64,000 nt of DNA, taken from NCBI GenBank assembly GCA_003049485.1, contig PYST01000059.1, positions 1 to 64,000 of the forward strand, in the 5' to 3' direction. Shown here in pieces: positions 35,608 to 49,600 of the stretch (its first letter is position 1; every line of letters starts with the position of its first letter). Below the pieces are notes generated by a model, which saw only the letters and a list, made by a program, of their open reading frames with translations, was not told the DNA's origin and did no database searches. The stretch is from Ophioceras dolichostomum (taxonomy: Eukaryota > Ascomycota > Sordariomycetes > Magnaporthales > Ophioceraceae). Position numbers and translations under genes: made by a program.

Positions 35608-36229
35608 CTAGTTGTTGCCAGCAGACTTGGCCTCCTCCTTCTTGCTGTTGATGAAGAGCCTGGCCCAGCTGAGCGACTCGGCCGTGATGACGAGAGTGGT
35701 GGTGAACAGCGCCTTGCCGTACGTGACGAGGGTACCGTTGCTTCCGCTGCTTCCGATGCTCTTGAACTCCTTGTTGTAGACGGTGACAACGTGGTCCTTG
35801 CCCTCCAGTCCTTTGCGGTAAGGGAGAGTGACCAGGCTGTAGACGTCGGCGTAAAGCTCGCCCGAGGGCTTCGTGACGACCGGGAACTTCTCGTCGACCT
35901 TGCTGAGCGACTTCTCGCCGAGATCGTCGGCCTTCTTGACGTACGGGCTGACGTACTGGTACGGCTTCTGGAGGTACGGAATCACGGGCTTGGCGAACGT
36001 CTGGTACGCCGAATCGCCCAGAGCCAAGCTGCGCTGGCCAATCTGGTTGTTTTTGAAGGCATTGACGCTATCGTGGATGATGGGGTACTTGAGAAGGTGC
36101 TGTTATCCCTTCGCGTCAGCACGTCATCCCTGGGTCGGTGCGTGCCAAGCGTTGATCACGGATAGTCTGGGAACTTACATCGAAAAAGGCAGAGTGTGGA
36201 ACCTCGCCGTTAACCTGAGGTGAAGCCAT
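35608..36229 (-). CDS. CAP20: CAP20/perilipin-like lipid-droplet protein
   Basis: Small perilipin-family protein first known as CAP20 from appressoria of a plant-associated Colletotrichum; fungal perilipins coat lipid droplets and control lipolysis. Exons 36179-36229 (17 codons, MASPQVNGEVPHSAFFD) and 35608-36099 join over a 79-nt intron to 180 residues, about the length of the described CAP20. The body reads HLLKYPIIHDSVNAFKNNQI, then YQTFAKPVIPYLQKPYQYVSPYVKKADDLGEKSL, and ends in a helical segment and a Lys-rich tail. The first exon frame is short but its GTAAGT donor and AACAG acceptor are strong. Presence does not prove a pathogenic lifestyle, since homologs occur in saprotrophs too. Confidence 0.9.
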
Positions 36230-39200
36230 TTCTGCGACGGCGACGGATAGTCGAATGTACCGGAATTGTGCGGATTCGTGCGTTGGTGTTGAGAAAGGAA
36301 GAGAGAGAGAGCTCTGGGGGGAGAGCGGGAGAACGAGATATGATGCGGGTGTGGGTGATGGCTATGAGCACGAAGCTACTGCGGGCGAGATGGGGTTGGG
36401 GGTAAGCTTTTGAGCTAGAGCAAGGTGACTTAAACGAAGAGATAACAAGCTCGTGAATGACAGGTCGATTGGGATCAACGCAGCATTAGCAAGCAAAGAC
36501 GCAATACGTACAGTGGGTGATCAACGCGAGGCGACCAGTATGGCGTGCACTCAGGCAAATGCCGTCACAATCGAAAGACCGGAGGTGTGTGCCCTCGAGT
36601 TGCTTCAATGGGCAGCGAAAAGATACCAGCTATCGAGCTCGTGATTATCTTCGTCTTACCGAAGCAGTGAAGCGGGTGGCAGACAGGCAGACGGGTGCAA
36701 TGGTAGCAATAATGCTGAGCTCCGGGTGAGACGAGACGGACACAGTAAAGTGAAGAAGAGCAAAAGCGAGCAATGTTTTGGGAATGTCTGGAATCTTGAA
36801 GAGGAAGAAGGGAGGAAGGCAAAAGCAAGAGGGGAGTCCAGACTTTCCTCCGTATTTTAACGCCACATACCCTGGTAGGTTCTAGGAGGTTGATTGCCGC
36901 TGCCCGTCCAGGTGAGTTTCTAACATGTGCTTTGGGCCTGCTCCTTCCGATCCATGAGCTCCTCGTGGGAAAGGGCGGCCAGGCCAATGGTGGGAAAGTG
37001 ACTTTGCAAAAAAGGTACCTCCAGTCAAAAGCTGGTTGGCCCAGCGCACTTACCTCGTCCACTTTGCGACTTAGTGCCGAAGTAGGACCAGAGTGGTAAG
37101 AAGGCGTCGACCGATAGGAGCCGAGCGAGCACCTAGGCACCTCTATCCATGGATGATGATTGCCATCCACCCAACTGCTTGCGCTTGCAATGTGGGTGGG
37201 CTCCATCGAGCCTGTCCCTTTCATTCTTCAGGTCCCTCAAGTTTCCCGACTTCAGGTACCGTACAGATACAGTCTGCGGCAGAGCGGACGAGAGGGTGTG
37301 TTAATTGAGCTCCTATCTGCATTGAAATGCAAGCTCCCCTCTCCGTCTTATCCGGGACTTGTAGTCCAGTCATCTCAGTTGATCTCGAATCGATCGGCGC
37401 TGCATGCTCGACGACGATTCCCGTTGTATTCTTTCGCGCCTCCGCCACCGTCTGCGCCATGTATCCTTATCATTTTAACAACGGGCACTCACGGACGTTC
37501 GACACTGGACTGCGAAGACCGGCGTCAGAAGGCTGAACAGGAAAAAAAAATACAAAAAAAGAGAGAGAAAGACATCAATACGATGGTGGGGTGCTCAGAT
37601 GGGGTCTGTGGGAGGCTTCGAACCCCTGCTCACGCCACTCACACAACAGCAATCCCTGATAAGAGCCCCCCTGCCAGGGCTGCATTTTGCATGTGAAAGC
37701 CGCATGTTCATGGAGGACAAGACCACCCCTCACAGCTTCAACAGTCCAACAAAACGAAATGGTGACCAATGTTATTGACGCCTTTCAGCGCCCTCGCATC
37801 GCCGTCAAAACCTGTGATAAGACGACGTTTGTCAACGTTTTTTTTTCAGTGTGACGCATTGTGCAGCAGGCCAATTGGCTGTCTCAGTGCAGAATATTTC
37901 AACAGGAATCCTAGAAGGAATTGACGCCAGATATTTTGCAGTACGTGCTCTCGGAGAAGGGATGACATCATCACCTTCCATGCTTTACAAACGGCATGTT
38001 TGTGCACATCATCATCATAACAAAACAAACAGCGTAGGTTCAGTTTGATGAAGGCTCGCCTTGTTCACAGACCTCGATGTTGGCCTCATCCTAGTGTCTA
38101 GTGTGCAAATGAAATTGTTTGATTTCTATTGATGGCGATGGGATATCTCGGTGGCATTCCGGCAATCGGCTCGAACACAACAACATAGGAGAGAAAAATT
38201 CAAGCAAGGGGGAAAAAGACTCAACTGCATGGACTGCATCTACACCAGTTCATGTACTGCTACCAACCCCTCTCTCCCACCGAGTCCATCGAGGGCGAGA
38301 CCAGCTGGGCGGCGACATGATATGCTGATATGCCACAATAATGTCCGCGTAAGGGATGGCTTGAACTGGCAACTGGTTCCGTGGTGCGCTCTGTCTGGTT
38401 TCTATGAGCATATCTCGGGGATATTTTGCGTAAGTGCTTTCATCAACGTGTTTGCCTCCTACTGCCGAGCTCGGAACTCCAGCCGCAACGCAACGCGAGC
38501 GGGCATGGATGAAGACATTTTCGATCCACTGCGACTGTAGGTTCCACGATTTCACATGTCAATCCGATAAACGACTGCTCTTTGAGGCTCCACTCCGTTC
38601 TTGGACCCTCAAAATCCCAGCGCCGACATCAGCTTGAAATACCTCTCTCTACCTATAAGTCGTTGGCCAACAGCCCGTTGTTCGGTGCCTGTGATTCGGC
38701 GCTCGCCGGTCGAATCCACCCATGAGGTGAAATCTTTCGTTGCGGCCGCACCGCAGCACCTTGATACGAACAGCAAGCCGAATTGGGATTTGAGTGCTGC
38801 AAGATGGCGCCCATCTGCGTCTGTACCTATCCACGTCTCCGGCAACACACCAAAGCATCGCCCTTGGAGAAAAAAAAGGATATGCAATACGAAGGTCCGA
38901 ACAGTTAGGCTTCCGGACAGTGGGCTCTTTGGCCCAGACACATATATTGTCAGGCCCTGTGCCGGCGACCCAACTTCGTAGGAAGTCTTCTGCAAGACGC
39001 CTAACGGCACTGACGGAACAGTGCTGATAACGGAATACCGCGACCCGTTCCTCACATCTCAAGCGCTCTGGGCGCAAATACAACATATGCTGACTCCTAT
39101 CCTTGAGAGTAGTGATTTTTGAGTTGTGCCTCGGATGTCCCTTAGAATCTTCGCCTCCCCGAGGATGAGTGAGATCAAACTACTCCCAAACTCTCGACTA

Positions 39201-41355
39201 AGAGACCGGAGCCACTGGAGAGCAAAAATCCGCCGAGATAGGCTAAGAGATTTCGGCGCCCCCTTCCGGGAGAGTCGCCTCTCAAGCTTTACTCCTTTAG
39301 CAGCCGCGTGGCTACGCTTGGCTTGGCTGACCCACGACTCCGGGCTCCTCATTTCGCCGAGGCTGGACATATATCTGCATTAGACGTCGGCCCATTGAGA
39401 CGACCCTGGCAGGCCACGGCAAGGGCTTCTCACCGCTGTCAGGTCAAGCGGTGAAGACAATGGTCGGCCGGCTGCCGGCTGCCTGTGCATCACATCCGGA
39501 TCACCACGCTAACAGGAGCCGGCCTCTTCCCCGGCCACCTTCATTGGAGCCAACATACCCCAGTCGCCCAAGCAGCCCCTGTCGAAACCAAAAACTCTAA
39601 AGTAAAAATATACAAGAAGTGAAGCAGAGTGATGCTGATCAAAGCATCATTTATCGAAGAGGCACTCCTGTGGCAAGCCACATCACCGGGGGCTCGTGGA
39701 CCTGCTCAAGCGAGATGGTCGTCGCCATGAAGGTACCGAGGGAGTCTCAAGTGAGTCCAGTCTCCAGGCAACCAAGCTCCCCCTCACTCCCTAAATTATT
39801 CCCTAGCTCACCACCGTAATCTTATATAGCTAGGATGCCTCCTTTATCCGCCGCGATGCCCGGAATAGGGCTCCTATCCTCTCACCTTCACCCAGCAGCG
39901 CTGAGTTAGCCTTCCTAGCCACAAAGTATGCCAGGCTAGACTAGCCACTGGGTTCGGACTCGAAACCCTCACGTTGGTGTGATGAATGTTGCGCTTGCTA
40001 GGATCGACGAAATGAGTACTTGCGCCGCCTCGTCTCGTCTGTTAGTTCCTGCCACCCGCTGGCAGCGTCGTGTAGACGTTGTAGATTGCCGGCGAGGAAC
40101 ATCTCCCCAGGCGGGCAGTTTCGGGATGGAAGGTGCCTTGTCTGGGTCCCAAAGCCACAACCGCAGATGTACCTACGCAGTAGCCCGCCGAGGTAGGGAA
40201 CGGCCGTGAACTTGTCGAGCAAGAGCGCTAATGGAAGGTAAGACGCAGCCGGTGTCTGTGCCTCCTTCCTTCCCTCTCTCCTCCCTTCGCAGGTGTGCCT
40301 CGGTGGCCGTTTTCCCACCTCATCACCGACAAGCCAACCGGTGGCAAAAAGAAATGGCTGAATGATAGCAAGGTTCTGGGTCTGAACTAGAGCAGAGAGG
40401 GAGGGCGAGCTAGGGAGTGACAAACAGAACTAGCAAAACCCAATTCGAGACAGGGGCAAACGTGGCGAGCATACTAGCCAGTGACGGTGCAGGGCGGACT
40501 GCCAGCCCCCCTTTTTGCCTCTCACCAACGCGGCCATCATCGCATCTCAAAAGGGCATGATCTACTATGGTAGGAGCGAGTTTGCTCCCAGTAGCGCATA
40601 GCAACTAATCTACGGCGATGGCAACAAACTGTTTGATGACGAGCTGGGTCTGGATGACTTCACGCTTGTCCTTCACCAGCCGAGGCAGTTCGAAACTTCA
40701 CAAGAGCAAAGGCCACCATCCTGCAACGTTCCGACCCTTCGAGTTGGGAGGAAAGGTCGGGCATAAAAAGGGGGCCTGAGGAAACTAGCGAAGGTCTCAG
40801 CTACGCTGCTAGACCGACGCTAAAACTCTGCTACCTACTAGCTGGAGTTTACTTTTCCTAACGGCAACATTTTAGGTTGCACTTCGCGGCTCCTACTCCT
40901 TTCGTTGTAGTCTTTTTCCCTTGCATTCGAAGACGAACAGACACGTACAAGGTACATGTGTGCCCATGAGGTGACAAGCTTGTGGGTGGAATAGTCGCAT
41001 GAACTGCGGCCCCAACCTACTTAACACCGAGTCGAAGAGGAGGCGAAGGAAGTTGGGAGTAATGAAAAAGGGGAGGCTTCTTTTTGGCTCGCAAGCTTCT
41101 GTCAAAATATTGCCTTCCCGGGGAGGGTGAGGGTTCGGTCGACACAGGAGAAAAAACTTCGGACGACAGAGATCTCCGGGGGCGGCGGCGCGGGGACGAG
41201 ATAGATGGGATGAGGACTTAGATGAGAGGACCGAGCTGTGACTGTGCAACGATGACGACTAGAAGATGGATGGGTTTAGAAGAAATGAGGAACTACAACC
41301 AACTCATGGGGACCGTCGTCGTCGTGACGTGGCAGAGCCCGCTCGTCTGGGGGGN

Positions 41356-41400
<45 letters not shown>

Positions 41401-44400
41401 CAATCCATTCCGGGTGGCCTCGCCGGAGCGGCTTCCACTTCGGATGGGAAGGATCCGGAAGGTAACTATCACACATCCAACACTGGAGAATACAACTAGG
41501 TCGACTTCTCCCGTCCCGGATCGGACGATAAAAGGCGGCCCCGTCATGATCATCATCACCTCGAAGAAACTGGTCACTGGTGGCCGGAGGGTTGATCCCG
41601 TGATCTCCGTGAAAAAAAGGGGGTCAGTCATGGGTACTTGTCCTCCCACGCAATGTCTCTCCTCTTTTTGTGTCTCCTACAGAGCCAGACAAGAACGTCT
41701 CCTACTCTCTTCGCCTACTGGTGCCACCACTCACTCTGTGCTTGCGTGGGCTTGCGGAGGAATTGTTCCACGATGGCCTATCCATCCATCCCGTCCTCGC
41801 ATCTAGGGCAGTCCTGTACAGCGCAACGGTGCGATAAGTATAGGGGGGGTACATTGGACAACGCAGCGAGCCATTTGCCCTGCTTGGAAGGCGAGAACTC
41901 CGTACATACATACACACAACGCACCACTGCCGTCAAAGCGTCAAGGAGCATCCCCGGAACAGTGAGAGAACGGCCCGAACAGAAGAGCAAAACGGTGGTG
42001 TAGAACTGGAAGGTAAAGTCCCTCCCTATAGGTGTGTTGTTAATCGCCATCACTTCACGACTTGCTTTTCCTGTCTTTCTTTCGGGCCATTTGTGAAGGG
42101 AGAGAATGACAAGGGGCCAGCTGGGTCACCTGGGCCCACGGTTCCCTGTGTTGCTTTTGCAATGCGAGTGTGATATCTCCAGCTAGTGGCTGGCTTGCTT
42201 CTCTTGTTTTGCGAACCCACCCCCGCCTCTCACCAACCCCGCTCGCTCCCTCCCCCTCTTTCTTGTCGCGGCTGGCATGCGGCCGTGCCTGGCGGGCCTG
42301 TGTCGACGCGGCACGGTTCCTGGTCGGGTTCCTGGCCTGGCTGGTCCGTCCGCCCACCATCCCACAAGCCCGGCCGCGCACGCTCGAACCCGCCTACAGG
42401 TTTGCGCGACGGTCGGTTAGGTATTGTAAGGAATGTGCAGCTGGGAGGAATTGAGGGGCCTTTGAAAAGATCAACGCGCCAGCTCTCCTCCATTCCCCTC
42501 ATCCAAGGAATGCAGATGCCAATATCTTTCAAACCAACACAGCATGCAGCTAGTTCGTCCCCCTCCCCTCACCCCTTCGATCTGCTGGCTGACTGGCTGG
42601 CGTCGTTTGATAACCACAGAGCAGAGAAAGAAAGTTGAGGAATTAGTTGGGCTCCGAAACGTGGGAAGGGCGCTGAACCCGGAAACATCGTTTTAATATC
42701 TGCCGTGTTATTGAGACGTTGAGCAAGGAGGGCACAAAACCCCGCTTCGTGAACGGGCCAGTCGCTGAACCAGTCACCACCACTGTTTGCTGTTCTTTCT
42801 CCCCTGTTCTTATTGTTCAGCAGGTCTTGTCAATTGGTCTCTTCCCGCGCCCACGCCGCGCCGTGGCCCTGTCCTGGTTTCCTTTTGGTGCTGGCCCCCC
42901 CGCTCTAGGCCGCGTGTGGCGGTCCGTTATCTTTTCTGGAGTGGTGCTGTGACTGGTGACGGATGGAACTGTGATGAATAAGGGTCGGTGGTGATGGAAA
43001 AAGACCCCAAACCTCAAAATGCCGCATCACATTTCACAGCTGGTAGCCTTCCTTTGGAGGGGTGGGTGGCGTGCCTAAGAAGGGCAGTATCACCGCCGTG
43101 CTGTTTGAGAGTGGCTTCTGTTTCCCTCCTCCGTTTTTCATCGGGACGGAGACGGTCGGACTGGGACCTCTTTCTGTTCATCCGACCGGCGTCGACTACC
43201 ATCGACCCAAGTGGCACGCACATCCACTCGGGCGATTTTCGTTTCAAGCATCGAAGGTCACTCACTGATCGCTGCCAAACTGCACCGCTGCAGGTCGGTG
43301 TGTGTGCATGCCGTGTGGATCGTGGATCACAGCATGCGTGCAGTGGTGGACTGCTGTAGCAGTGTTGATGGTTTGCATTTTGCGGCACTCATTCAAGCTG
43401 ACATTCTGAAGGGTGGGAGAGAATATCATTTTCTCTCCATCCCTCGACTCAAACACGCTATTCCTACGAGTACGAGTCCCTATTGACGAACTATTGACGA
43501 ACGGAGATGGCGTCTTTATGCTATGTCTGTTGTATTAATAGGCGAGATGGGCTTCTTCCGTTCTTGTTGTTTTCTCGACAATAAAAGGGGCTGGTTGGTA
43601 GGTGAAAGCTCGCTATACTCAATACGAGAATATGACCAGACGAATATCGTCTTGATATCTGACAGACAGACCGAGGACAAGAACGAACAAGGTAGGAGCT
43701 TTGTGCCCTCGAGCTGCACACTTCATTGAAGCTGGTAGTATCAGGGAACCCCGCTTTATAACCCGGCGAAATAAGCACAAATCCTTCCCTTGCAACTTGG
43801 CCTTGGAGGCCCATGCCCCCCCCCTGAGGCTGACTTGTGCTTCCCCAGAGGAGAGCCGGCCGTTCGGCCGTGATGAGGCAAAAGAAAAAGGTGTGGTCCA
43901 ACAGGCTGATGATGCTCTGATTCTCAGATGCTCGGGTCCGGATGTCAAAGACTGGTGCGAGAGAGCGGCGTGTCTTTCCGTCCGTTCTTTTTCAATGTTG
44001 TCGGACTCACTCTCCCGATCATTCATCCCCATGTTCACGGACACTCTCCAAGTTCATCAGCCATGGGACGGGGACCGCAACAAGCGATTGGCGATCGGGA
44101 TCCCGCGTCCTTTTGGGTCGTCCAAGGCCTATCCATCCATCCATCCATCCACGGTCCCACCACTGAACAGAAAGCACAAACCTCTTAGTGGCGTTGATGT
44201 CAGCAAAATGCGAATCTGTGCACCATTCCAATTTGTGCAATGGCCGCTGCGACCACAACGGCGGGTCAAAGCGTCGGGTGCTTGGCGCGCTAGGTATGGC
44301 TAGCGTCCAATGGTGTGGAGTGCCATCTCGAAGCGTGGAAGGGCTTGTGCGTTGCTGCAGTTGCTGATCGGCCGGATGAGAGGGGATTTTTTTGTTCAAA

Positions 44401-46687
44401 GTTGGTATCAGTTGGATCCGTTGGTTCCAGCGTTTCTCTGGCGAAAAACAAACCAGCTGCAGTGCTGCACTGCTACGTACAGACAGGTCGGCCTTGCCGC
44501 GGATCGTCTTTCCAGTGCATCTGCTGGGTTCATGTCCTGCTTGTCATTGGGGGCACCGTTGATGTTCTCTTTCCAATCGCGAACTGGCATCAAGTCCCGT
44601 GCTGTACCAGTGTTCGCTTGCAGGTGCAGCTCAGCTTGCACAACGGACTGGATTTCCTCACTCACGAGGACGAACCGTTTTTTCCACCGTTTGTAGCATA
44701 AAAGGCTTGGAGGCGTCGACTGACAGCAGAGCACCAAACCTGTTTGCCTTCCTCGTACTCTCTGGGACGTTGGGGCCGTACCACACTGAAATAGCCTCTT
44801 CGCAACCGAAAGGAGAGCTTTCCCCGTGTTGTACGATTCAATCTACATCTAGCAGTCGGCTGGCTGCTACACACTATATCTGGCTCCCGTGAAACGAACG
44901 CCGCAAACGCGGTCAGCACCCAAACCTCAAACATACGGCATGTCTTGAATTCGCATACATGCATACTCGCTCGCCAGTTTGCTTTGTGCCCATAATGAAA
45001 TGCGCCCTGGACATTCGCCAGCAAGACGAGAGAGAGAGAAAGCGAGAAACGAAGAAGAGATCACTGAACCACCATCCATTGAATCCAGAGTCCCAGCCGG
45101 TCGGAAGGACAGGCCGTAAAACGTGATCGTTACGGGGCAAAGAGTGGCTCTTCCAATGGGGAGTGGTCCACGAGGATCCGACGGACAGTGAGCCTCAGTT
45201 TCCTGGAAAGGTCAGGGATGAACCAGACTGCCTCGTGGAAACTCCGTCGGAGGCAGGGCCTTGAAACTTTATTGACCCTTTTCTGCTCATCCTCGTCTCG
45301 GCCTCTGAGAGTCTCTTTTCTGTTTTTAAGCCCTTCTATCTATGACAGGACGGGACAGACCGAAGAGAAAAAAAGACAGTCCCCATTCATGCAGTGCTGC
45401 TTTGCGTGTTCACCATTGAGAGCTTAGCCTCCCCCCCTTCCTTCAATTGAATTCGGTGCATGCACGACGTCGCAAGTTGGACGTTCGAGAGTCGAACCGT
45501 TTGGCCACCCACCGTTCAATTGGCTGGAGCCGAAATTCCAGCGGGCCTGTCGAAAATTGGCAGATCCAGGGGCTATCCTGTACTTCCAGTCCGAAAAGGG
45601 GCCCCGGTCATGCACCTGGTGGCACCCAAGACCAGGAACCATCGGCCAAAAGTCTTCGATACCTCGCCGGCCTGTCGCGGGATGGCACACTCTTGACTCC
45701 TGATTCGCCGCCCCGGGCTCCGAAAGGGCCGGCACTTCACGCTGCAGCACGCTGCAGCACTGAAGTACAGGGTACTCCCCCGTTTCCAGCCTAGGCCGAT
45801 AAAGCTCCCACCCGACCCCTGCACGTCCCCTAGCTCGGTCCCACCTTATTTCCCACGTCCCTGTCGGGTCTCCCTCGTCGCCTGTCGCTCATCTTCGTTC
45901 TCCCCCTCCCTCCCACGCTTGCAAGCCCAAGCTGTTCGCGAGACGGTCGAGGAGCAATCACTTCTCTCGGTGCCCGGGTGCTAGGCCCCTTTCTTTCCAC
46001 GCCTTCGACTGTTTTACTGCTCCTTCGCGCAGCCTTTTCTTGCCCCAACGGCCTCTTTCTCCCCTTTCTCCTCTTCCCTCTACCCTCCTCTTTTTCCTTC
46101 CTTTGCTCGGCCAATTTCTTTTCTGTCTTCGACGACACGAGCCCCTCGCCGTCAATTGTCTGTTCTTGCACGTCAGAAGCCGTGACACTTTCTGACTGGC
46201 ACAGGCGGCTAGACGGCTCATCCTCTTCCCTCTTTAGTCGACCACCAGCAAGTGCTGTTGCTCGAACCAAAAAAAAATAGGCGGCGACCAGTTTTGACGG
46301 CCGTGCTTGGAACACGAGAAACTCAGATCCTTTCCTACCTCCCGCTGGACACGATCGACCAACCACGCCAAACTCGGTGCTGCGGACGGCAAAGCCCACC
46401 CTACGCCCAAACGACGATTCTTTGTTGATCAACGGGATTCCATTCTTGCCATTGTTCCGGACTGCTTCGCTGCAGTTTGGAGGCAATCCCAGACAAGTTC
46501 GGGGCTGGATAGAAACAAAGAAGCGCAGCAGGTGTTCTAGTTGCTTTTCTTCGATAACCCACCAACAACCAACGACGAATCGGACCGGTTGATCGAGACA
46601 AATCTCGAAGCCCTCGTTCCGATACTTCACCCACCCAACAACCTGTCATCTTTCGAGAGACGGCGATACCAGGCCGGCATCGCAGCT
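36230..46687. other. 10.4-kb gene-poor stretch
   Basis: The longest non-coding part of the window. I see no frame with a domain, no plausible exon chain, no transposase or polymerase motif, and no full tRNA. It contains simple repeats (CCAT/CATC run near 44144-44162), a poly-G tract with one N, and at its right end (about 45830-46687) a strongly pyrimidine-rich, ATG-poor strand that looks like the promoter and leader of the DENN gene. Confidence 0.45.
41349..41399 (+). repeat. 51-nt poly-G tract with one N
   Basis: A run of G from 41349 to 41399, interrupted only by an N at 41355. Such a tract is most often an assembly or gap-filling artefact; a true G tract could form a G-quadruplex. Confidence 0.9.
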
Positions 46688-49600
46688 ATGGCTCCGTCAC
46701 TCAACGCCCACTCGTCCTTCACGCGTCCCCGGACGGGAGACCGTGATGCCCGGCCCAGCACCCGGGATCAGGGGGACACCAACCTGATCATCCCCAGCCG
46801 CACCTCGTCGCTGCACTCCCGCATCACCCAGCCGATCCCGTCGACACTGAACATGAAGCCTCAGCAGCGCACGCCCAAGACCCTCACACACGCCTACATG
46901 GTGTGCGGCGTTGGCCGCGAGCCTTCGCAGTGGGTTAAGGCGCCGCCGCCTACCCAGGGAAAGATCGGTCACATGAAGGGTGCCGTCGGCCAGTTCTGGC
47001 TGCCTGAGATTCTGGGAAGCAGCCCCAGGCTGGAGCAGGACAACGAGATCGCTCGGTCACTGCACGCCGCGATGAGGGTAGGTTCCTTCCTGATAGGGAG
47101 ACTAATTGACCTTGCAAGTGTTGCAAATGCTAACTGACGAAACACAGGCCTGCTTCCCCCACGACGTCGAGATCTGCACTGGCCGTAGCCAGCCTCACTG
47201 CGTGCACCACGCCTTCGTGCTGCAGCAGGACTCCTCGCACACGCTCTACGGCATCTGCCTGAGGGTGTGGTCGCGGGCTGATGAGAAGAGAGCCGAGACC
47301 ATCCGGGATCTGCGCAAGCGGACCGAGCCGGACTTCTACGACAACCAGGACGAGACGTACTGGATCCCCTACTGCCTGTCCTTCCTGTCGAGGTACCCGC
47401 TCTACAACCTCCTGGGTGACTATCTCAGGGGAATGTGGATCCACTGGAACAAGGCCACCAACCTGTTCCACGCCGAGGAGGTCTCGCGCATCCTGAGCTT
47501 CCCGGCTCCGCGCCTGAACGACCTTGTCCGGATCGACATGAAGGACTACGCCCTGTGCTACCAGTTCCCGTCCTCGCCGACGGGCTTCCAGAACTTCGCC
47601 ATGTGGCCGCTGTTCTGCTGCTTGTCCATCCCCAACATTGTCGGCGTCATTGAGGCCGCCATCTCCCCCACTCGTCGCATCATCTTCGTCAGCCACTACC
47701 CGGCGATGCTGACGATGGCCGCCGAGACGGTGCGCTTTTGCGTCCGCGTCTACGAGTGGAGCGGCCTGTACGTGCCTGTCGTGCACGCCCGCCACGCCAA
47801 GGAGCTCGTTCAGGAGCCCGGCCCATACATCCTCGGTGTTACGGCCGAGTGCCGGTCGCTGTTCACGGCGCCGACCGACGCCCTCGTGGTCGATCTCGAC
47901 CGCAACTTCGTCCTGACCTCCAGCCCGCCCACGGCGCTGAACCTGGGTCAGCGCAACAAACTGGTCACCCGCCTGACTCAGGCCCTCAATGGGGATGTTA
48001 CTCCCTCGGGCGCTCCCCAGCACCTGCGCTCGGCGTACGGTGGCGGCAAGCTCGTCCCTGCCGGCCAGATCATCGTCATGCGTGGCGAGGTCGAGTCAAT
48101 CCAGGACCCTGAGTGGTGGAACCAGGACGCCGTCATGGCCGTCATGGACCACGTCTGCGAGAAGATGGTAAACGTTGAGCATCTCCCCGGACACTTTTAA
48201 TAAGTTTATCTCTTTGAGAGAGTGCATTATACTGACCGGAGTTTTGTCATCTATGCAGGGCCGCAACAGCGGTTTGAAGGCCGTCTTCGGCGGCTCCGTC
48301 AAGAAGCCCCTGATGACCAAGGTCTCGATGAGGCATCTTAACGAGATCGTCCGCGAGAGGAATCAGTACTCCCGCGACGCCTTGGAGGCCTGGCAGGACT
48401 TCATCAACCTGAAGGGCCGCATGGACACTGAGCTGAGCAAGGTCACGAAGCGTAACAACTACCTCGTGGAGGAGCTCGAGAGCTGGAAGCAGCAGGTAAG
48501 AATGGGATACATCCCCACACTCTAGTCGTGCGTAGCAAAGCCTCCGATACTTACAGTTTTCGTTTTTCTCCACTGCAGTTCCTCAAGTTCCAGGCGTTCG
48601 CCGAGCAGCTCACCAAGGAGACGCAAGACCTCAAGGTCAAGATCGAGAACCACAAGCGGGAGAACCGCCGGCTGGGCACTCTCCTGGACCAGCAGAAGGA
48701 CGACGCGGCCCGCATGTCGGTGCGCCTGGCCGGCACGGAGAAGCAGCGCGACGACGCGCTCGAGGCGCTGGTGCTCCAGCAGGAGATCGCCGAGGAGCTG
48801 GAACGCGAGCGCAAGCGCAACAAGAAGGAGCTCGCGGCACTCCAGCACACCAACGTCACCATCCTGCGGCAGCGCGACGACGCCCGCCGCGTGGTGCTCC
48901 ACCTGCGCAGCCTCATCGGCGGCCAGAGCCACCACATGGAGCACCTGGTCAACTCGCTGACCAAGTCGGACGACCTGGCCGAGGAGCTCGAGCAGGGCTT
49001 CGAGGACGACGACGTCGACGACGACGCCACCGATGGTAAGGACCTAATCCTTTCTCGCTTTGATCTCAACAGCATCACTCCTCCATCCATCAGATCCACT
49101 AATCTTTTTCCTATCCTGTCAATTTTTTTTCTTCAACCAGACTCGTCCAACCACCACCTGAAGGCTTCACGCAGTGGCAAGCGCGCCTCATCCTCCAGCT
49201 TCGCTGACGTAGCTGACCGTCATCTTAAAGACAAGACGGACGCGATCGCGCACATCATCCGCAACATCGCGGAGCAGTGCCAGGCCGCCGTCGAGGGCCT
49301 GGCCCTGGCGCAGGACGCCGAGATCGAGGAGACGGCCTCGAACGCCTCTTCCTCCTCGCGCCTCCACCACCACCACTCGCACGACCTCCGTCGCGCCTCG
49401 GGCCTCTCGGCCGCCGCGTCCGACGACGGCACCGCCGCCACGACGTCCGAGGTCGGGGACGACTCGTCGTCCATCCACCTGCACCCGTCGTCGGGTCGGA
49501 CGTCGTCCATCCCGCCGACGCCGGATTTGATCCCCAACAGGAGCTCGACGGCCATGTCGATGGCGAGCACGATGACTACTCCCGAGAGGTCGTCGCAGCA

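Noticed and set aside
36565..37224. Minus-strand frame of 219 codons
   Set aside because: Rich in Ser, Pro, His and Cys without domain or family resemblance; looks like chance opening.
37600..37640. tRNA-like T-arm (GGTTCGAAGCC on the minus strand)
   Set aside because: No matching acceptor stem, D arm or anticodon arm at the right distance.
39940..39985. TTCGGACTCGAAACCC text resembling a tRNA B box
   Set aside because: No cloverleaf can be formed from the flanks.
41222..41806. Open frame with a poly-Gly segment
   Set aside because: Held open only by the poly-G tract, which is probably an artefact.
45830..46630. Minus-strand frame of 266 codons
   Set aside because: Lys/Glu/Arg-rich text produced by reading the pyrimidine-rich DENN leader backwards.
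47130..48023. Minus-strand frame of 297 codons opposite the DENN gene
   Set aside because: Antisense shadow of the cDENN coding sequence.
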